DNA of 64,000 bases, from positions 5,084,001 through 5,148,000 of the forward strand of contig OZ241746.1 in the NCBI GenBank assembly GCA_965201045.1. The letters are read 5' to 3'. This DNA comes from JAPORK01 sp026710285. Lineage in GTDB: Bacteria; Pseudomonadota; Gammaproteobacteria; Pseudomonadales; Endozoicomonadaceae. The translations under genes were made by a program, and so were the position numbers. The notes beneath the pieces were generated by a model that had not been told where the DNA came from, made no database searches, and worked only from the letters and a program-made list of their open reading frames with translations. Of this stretch, positions 59,643 through 64,000 are shown one piece after another (the stretch's first letter is position 1; the number at the start of each line of letters is the position of its first letter).

Positions 59643-60590
59643 ATGAAGTTTAAATCTAAGAAAATATTAATAATATTATTTATTTTATTCACCGAATTAA
59701 TTGCTTATAGTCAAATAATTGTGCTCACACCAGCTTCAAAGATTTACCATCTACTACAGTCGGTTACTAAAAATTATTACCTGAACCTGGGGAGATAATA
59801 CAGATTCTGCAGCAACAGATATTAAAACAAAGACTTGTGATAACCATAGAAGGATAACACAACATACAGACGCATATGGGCGTACAACAGATATTCATTA
59901 CCACCCTGTTACTAGTGATGATAACTGGTGATTATTCATCAACATTATACTTTTACACCATTGAATCGGCTGGTGCAGGCCAGAGAAGTTTTACAAAATA
60001 CGGAAACAGGAAAAACATTAGAGAAAATAGTTACTCATGAATATAGTGATAAAAATTCTCCCTTACACCTGCAACAAATAAGTATGCAGTGGAATAATGG
60101 CAGCTATCTCACATAAATTTAGTTATGATATTGCATGTAATATGATAACAGATGGAGAAGGTAATCATATTATCTATAATCCCTTTTACCAAATTACACA
60201 TATTATTAAGCCAGACGGACAACAGGGCAGTTATACTTATAATGGCAATGTTAAAGAAATGTCCAATAAAAATAGCTCAGGAACACATTATCTTTTTTAT
60301 AGTGGCAATCAACTGATTAATGAACAAATTAACAGTTCAGAATAAAAAACACATATCGTTAATTATCAGGGTGTAGCTAAATCGATTGATGGTGTTATTT
60401 ATCAATATGATAAAAGCAACTATAAAAAATCAACAGTGTACTAAGTCTTACGTGGTGTGAGGTAACGATCACTGCGAAGCGTAGACAAGAAGATTTTTGA
60501 ATATCAGTTTTTTACTGTCTTTTGTAAAGCAGTAAAAATTACTGTTATGGCTGAAGCAACAAGTGCTGAATCTATTGAAATAAATTAGAT
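59643..60590 (+). pseudogene. Rhs7: collapsed Rhs/YD pseudogene
   Basis: The N-terminal export segment (MKFKSKKILIILFILFTELI) is intact but is joined by deletion to the NNCAHTSF region (about codon 360 of the paralogs). A second deletion joins it to the IIHQHYTFTPLNRL region, and then VYQYDKSNYKK runs into a third deletion. A last block near 60503-60590 (FFTVFCKAVKI, EATSAESIEIN) corresponds to the C-terminal domain of Rhs4 class (EATDAEAIEM). Stop codons and frameshifts are frequent. The upstream promoter block is also deleted (spacer only 216 bp). Confidence 0.88.
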
Positions 60591-60894
60591 AATCTGACAG
60601 GCTGATCAATAGTAAAAATCAATTCATTAATCTGCTACAGCATATCCATTTAAACTTGTATATTAAAACCAGAGAAAGTTGTAAAAAATGGCTATTTATA
60701 CTATAATGGTTAATCTAAAAGTTTTGTTAATAAGTCTCATATAATTTCTGAAGGGTATAATGATTATTTCATAATTAATAATCAATTCCAGTAAATAATA
60801 ATATTTATCCAATCAGTGACTTATAAAGTAAATTATTCTCCTTACAAAAACACATAAAAATAATAATTATATTACAATTTTGGAGACATTTATT
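60591..60894. other. Non-coding stretch between Rhs7 remnant and secreted-protein gene
   Basis: No gene recognised. Broken frames on the plus strand may be further diverged Rhs C-terminal sequence. The right end must hold the promoter of the following gene. Confidence 0.45.
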
Positions 60895-61524
60895 ATGCAA
60901 TATAAATTTATTAAACACGTCATTGGTATTTTATTAATTATACTTTGCACACAATTATATGCAAAAAAACATCTGCGTGATAATGATATACTACTAACTA
61001 ATTCTGGTGGGAGCTCCATATCTTTTGTTAGTTTTGATTTTTTAAAAAAAGATTTTTACGCTAGTAAAGGTCAACCTACGGGGGCAGTATATGTTGGATT
61101 AGATGCTCCTAATACATATTATCTAAGAGTAGAATCAGGAAGACACCAAACTTCAGATATAGCTAATAAATTTAAGCAGATGGTTGGAGGAAAGTCACAT
61201 TCTTTATTCGGTCATTATCCAAAGAAGCTTAATTTTATTGTATCAGGAACTTTGGAAATGAAAATAAAAAAAGATAATTTCTCAAAAAATATGTATATTA
61301 AAGATTTCGTTATAGGGCAGGGGCATAACTATAGTAAAGTTACTAACAACTGGTGGATTGGTGGAGTAAATTGTACTGCAAGCAAAAAAAAATCTCACAA
61401 TAAAACTTATATGACCTGTACTTTGAGCAGCGATCCTATCTACAAAATATGCATTGGTAGGCTAGTAGCTGGGAATTTGTTCGACTTATCTACACTGACT
61501 TTTTCTTTTGGTGAATGTGAGTAG
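60895..61524 (+). CDS. Small secreted protein of unknown function within the Rhs array
   Basis: The 209-residue product starts at ATG 60895, preceded by TTTGGAG at 9 nt; a longer frame from TTG 60880 would include the ribosome-binding site and is unlikely. A signal peptide is evident (MQYKFIKHVIGILLIILCTQ then LYA, followed by KKH). The mature part has NTYYLRVESG, NFIVSGTLEM and a C-terminal portion with cysteines in GVNCTA, MTCTLS, KICIG and GECE. No family recognised. It is the only complete non-Rhs gene inside the array, lying between Rhs7 and Rhs8. A partner or antagonist role for the Rhs proteins is possible but unsupported. Confidence 0.75.
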   Translation: MQYKFIKHVIGILLIILCTQLYAKKHLRDNDILLTNSGGSSISFVSFDFLKKDFYASKGQPTGAVYVGLDAPNTYYLRVESGRHQTSDIANKFKQMVGGKSHSLFGHYPKKLNFIVSGTLEMKIKKDNFSKNMYIKDFVIGQGHNYSKVTNNWWIGGVNCTASKKKSHNKTYMTCTLSSDPIYKICIGRLVAGNLFDLSTLTFSFGECE

Positions 61525-61801
61525 TGACTTTATGGTACATTCAATCCCATTACTTTAACCTTAGGAACGTACAAGAAATAATTTGTACAACCCTAATCAA
61601 TTCATAAGACAATGGTTCTTCTGACTTCAATGTCACTGACTTCTACTCCACTCAGCCAACGTAAACCCGCAGCCTAAGTGGAGTCAAAGGATAGCTGCTA
61701 TACAACACCACAACTACCCACAAAGTTGTCTAAATCATTTTGTGAACATTCCTGTCAACCTTTGCTGAACACAGCGTAGACTAATATTCAGCAAGAAATA
61801 A
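61525..61801. other. Non-coding stretch with a rearrangement junction
   Basis: No gene recognised. Its right end (61768-61802) is the 35-bp sequence shared with 24316-24350. The region is less AT-rich than its surroundings, suggesting an inserted or relic segment of different origin. Confidence 0.45.
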
Positions 61802-61825
61802 ATCAACAAATATTACAGATTATAA
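61802..61825 (+). pseudogene. Last eight codons of a lost Rhs copy
   Basis: The sequence codes INKYYRL and a stop exactly as the end of Rhs0 and Rhs1, followed by the conserved 3' spacer. Everything upstream of it has been replaced. It shows that another Rhs gene once preceded Rhs8. Confidence 0.8.
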
Positions 61826-61850
61826 ATGGTGCTCTTTGTTGATTGCATAC

Positions 61851-61866
61851 CCGGGGTTGTACCCGG
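61851..61866 (+). terminator. 3' hairpin after the Rhs remnant
   Basis: CCGGG (61851-61855) pairs with CCCGG (61862-61866), homologous to the other array hairpins. Confidence 0.45.
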
Positions 61867-61959
61867 ACAAAATAATTTGTCAAATTTTTCGGATAAAATA
61901 ATATTTAAGGAACAATGAGTATAAATTCGTATCTAACTTATACAACAAATATGAAGCAT

Positions 61960-61993
61960 TGATGTGGTCAACCTTTTTATTACAACCCAGTTA
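61960..61993. mobile_element. 34-bp solo end of the IS3 element
   Basis: These 34 bp are identical to the orfB-side terminus of the IS3 element at 22811-22844. They occupy the place of the -35 region in the conserved Rhs upstream block. The rest of the element is absent, so it was lost by deletion, or this end was captured by recombination. Confidence 0.85.
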
Positions 61994-62008
61994 TGAAGAG
62001 TTTATAAT
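61980..62008 (+). promoter_or_regulatory. Hybrid Rhs8 promoter with IS-derived -35
   Basis: TTACAA (61980-61985) inside the IS end lies 17 bp from the original TATAAT (62003-62008). The other copies have TTACGA with 18 bp. The hybrid therefore keeps or improves the spacing. Confidence 0.45.
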
Positions 62009-62149
62009 AGTGCTGTTAACCTTTATCTTATAAAACGTACAGTTCTTTGATAGTTTAAACAATTCTTATCTGCTTATCTGCAAAAAAATAATTGAAAATA
62101 AATTTTGAGTAAATGCTTAATAATCAATTACTTTTATAGGTCAATAATA

Positions 62150-64000
62150 ATGAAATTCACATCTGGAAAATTAGCAATATTACTCTTTTTATTAACTGAA
62201 TTAATTGCTTATAGTCATAGTAATCTTGCAATATCATTTTTTAAACGTACAAATAACAATTATAAAAAAGTGCAGGTACCGTACAAAAAAAAAGATAATA
62301 ATATTAAAGCTAAAAATCTACTTGTAAAAAGATCAAAAAAAAAACCAAAACTAAATGATTCAGAAGGTGACGATAATTCGGTATGGTCAAATGCTTTTAA
62401 TTTTAATAAATTGCTGGGTTCAGAAGTAGATCCGCAAACAGGTACTTTTTTTGCATTTTTTAAAGCAGGCACCCTGCGTGGCAATCTGGGTCATGGACCA
62501 AACATTAATTTAAAACTTAATTATCACAGTAATACTATAGATGATCCTGATGAAATAGGTTATGGGTGGAGCTGGAATTTAACCCACTTCAATCTTACCA
62601 CTAACCAGTTAACAACAGCTTACGGACAAAGTTTTTATTTAGAAAATCATGGTAAAAATAAATGGGAACCACGTTACCACAAGTTAAAAGATATTAACAT
62701 CACTGGTGATAAAAGTAATCATTTTGTAATTAGTTATGCCAACGGTATTAGGGAAACGCTTTCTCATCAGGGCTATATTACTCAGATGGAACAACAGGAT
62801 GGCTGGAGTGTCCACTTTGTTTATAAACAAGGAACACACCTACTAAAAACTATTGTTGATGATCTAGGAAATAAAATAAGTCTGATAAGAAAACAGGGGT
62901 ATCTTTTTGTCATCAGCCATAGCAGCAATGGTCAACCGGTAGTTGTTCGTATCGATACGCAAGATCATCAGGTACGTAAGCTGGCACTGTTATCAAAAAA
63001 TAATCAACAAATTCTACCTGAAACTTATATCAATTACACAAACAATAACCTTATATCTTCTGTTCAGTATCCTTACGGTATTAAAAAAACAGTCACCTAC
63101 AACTGTACACAAGCCATGAAATTTTCTTTACATGATCATTTAGCTAAGATGTGTGTTGTCACTCGTGAGTCAGTAAGTTCTGGTGGAGAACAATCGGAAC
63201 AAACAATTAATTACGAATATTCTGCATCGGATGAAGATCAGCATAATTACCTTGGTTATAATTCAGGTCTCCCTTATTTAACGGGTGCAAAGCAAGATGT
63301 TCTTTTTGAAGCGCCCGCTAATTATACTTATCATACAGTAAAAGACAATGGATTAACCAAAGAGGTACAAACATGGAATAAATATCATCTTCTGACTAAC
63401 GTACGGGTGATTAGTGATCATACCGGACATCTCTTATCAGAAGTAAAGAATTTCTTTTGTGATACGAATACATCCAATAATTGTGCTCATACCAGCTTCA
63501 GAGATTTACCGGCTACCTATAGTTTGCCACTAAAAATTATTACCCGAACCTGGGGTGATAATACAGATTCTGCAGCAATAGATATTGAAATAAAGACTTA
63601 TGATAATCATGGAAGGCTAACACAACATACAGACGCATATGGACGTACAACAGATATTTCTTATTGTCCTGTTGCTGGTGATGGTAGTGGATGCCCTGCG
63701 CTATCATCAAAATGGTCGTTAAGTGCATGGCCAAAATCTGTTGCCATTTATCCTGCCAGCTCATCGAAATTACCTCCGGTTATCACTTATTACAGCTATC
63801 ATAAATTCCCTGACTTTAATGGAAAAGATTACATACTGGTGCTTGACCATAAAACCATTAAGTCAAAAGATCAACAGGTCACACTGACCAGCCATTATTA
63901 TCAGGACCCTGTTAATGCACTCACTTATGGGCAGTTAAAACAGACAATTCTTACCGGCAAGGCAGAACAAGATGCTGCAAAAACGTCAATAGTACATGAT
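62150..64000 (+). CDS. Rhs8: Rhs/YD-repeat protein, 5' part (runs off window)
   Basis: The frame is open from ATG 62150 to the window end, 617 codons. The N-terminus MKFTSGKLAILLFLLTELIA is of the Rhs1/Rhs2 type and the ten-A run at 62335-62344 is in frame, so this copy reads through the linker intact. The SEVDPQTGTFFAFFKAGTLR region, GYGWSWNL and the first YD repeats are present. One oddity is DDPDEIGYGW, where other copies have GDPDGIGYGW. The Rhs core and C-terminal domain lie outside the window. Confidence 0.9.
   Translation, partial: MKFTSGKLAILLFLLTELIAYSHSNLAISFFKRTNNNYKKVQVPYKKKDNNIKAKNLLVKRSKKKPKLNDSEGDDNSVWSNAFNFNKLLGSEVDPQTGTFFAFFKAGTLRGNLGHGPNINLKLNYHSNTIDDPDEIGYGWSWNLTHFNLTTNQLTTAYGQSFYLENHGKNKWEPRYHKLKDINITGDKSNHFVISYANGIRETLSHQGYITQMEQQDGWSVHFVYKQGTHLLKTIVDDLGNKISLIRKQGYLFVISHSSNGQPVVVRIDTQDHQVRKLALLSKNNQQILPETYINYTNNNLISSVQYPYGIKKTVTYNCTQAMKFSLHDHLAKMCVVTRESVSSGGEQSEQTINYEYSASDEDQHNYLGYNSGLPYLTGAKQDVLFEAPANYTYHTVKDNGLTKEVQTWNKYHLLTNVRVISDHTGHLLSEVKNFFCDTNTSNNCAHTSFRDLPATYSLPLKIITRTWGDNTDSAAIDIEIKTYDNHGRLTQHTDAYGRTTDISYCPVAGDGSGCPALSSKWSLSAWPKSVAIYPASSSKLPPVITYYSYHKFPDFNGKDYILVLDHKTIKSKDQQVTLTSHYYQDPVNALTYGQLKQTILTGKAEQDAAKTSIVHD

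Overview
The window is a chromosomal piece of an AT-rich gammaproteobacterium. FlhG-FliA, an RlmE-FtsH pair, Nth, DapE and PpiD all have enterobacterial/pseudomonad-like architecture. Long non-coding gaps, decaying genes, dispersed repeats, IS remnants and very large secreted Rhs/YD proteins suggest a host-associated lineage. I did not identify the genus. No rRNA, tRNA or CRISPR was recognised.

Left part (1-20.7 kb) is mostly housekeeping. A minus-strand murJ-ribF-hemH cluster covers lipid II flipping, FMN/FAD synthesis and haem. It is followed by a dead transposase, a MITE-like repeat, and a repeat-bearing coiled-coil gene of unknown role with a decaying duplicated 3' end. Next come ftsH (with a 9-bp microsatellite coding a DKT tail) and rlmE, then nth-dapE. 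On the plus strand are a YdjC/ChbG-type deacetylase and a cardiolipin synthase. They are followed by ppiD, a small unknown protein, an HPt phosphotransfer protein, and the coupled flhG-fliA pair without other flagellar genes.

Middle part (20.7-24.3 kb) is sparse. It holds one small secreted cysteine-containing protein, long non-coding stretches, and a complete IS3-family element with a canonical -1 frameshift heptamer. A third copy of the MITE-like repeat follows.

Right part (24.3-64 kb) is the notable region. It is a head-to-tail array of about nine paralogous Rhs/YD-repeat genes (called Rhs0-Rhs8 here), each about 5.4 kb, with a period near 5.75 kb. Each intact copy encodes a protein of about 1,800 residues with an N-terminal hydrophobic export segment, a TcdB/SpvB-like N-terminal region, many YD repeats, an Rhs core ending in DPDG, and a membrane-segment-bearing C-terminal domain of about 335 residues. 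Rhs3-Rhs6 are open throughout and Rhs8 is open to the window edge. Rhs1 is out of frame only at a poly-A run. Rhs2 has three nonsense mutations plus poly-A frameshifts. Rhs0 and Rhs7 are remnants. Most spacers carry the same predicted promoter and a 3' hairpin with compensatory changes. Rhs6 looks like a mosaic of Rhs4-like and Rhs5-identical blocks. Poly-A length changes, gene conversion and a reservoir of broken copies together suggest a diversifying surface or secreted protein locus. That is inference; only the sequence patterns are direct.
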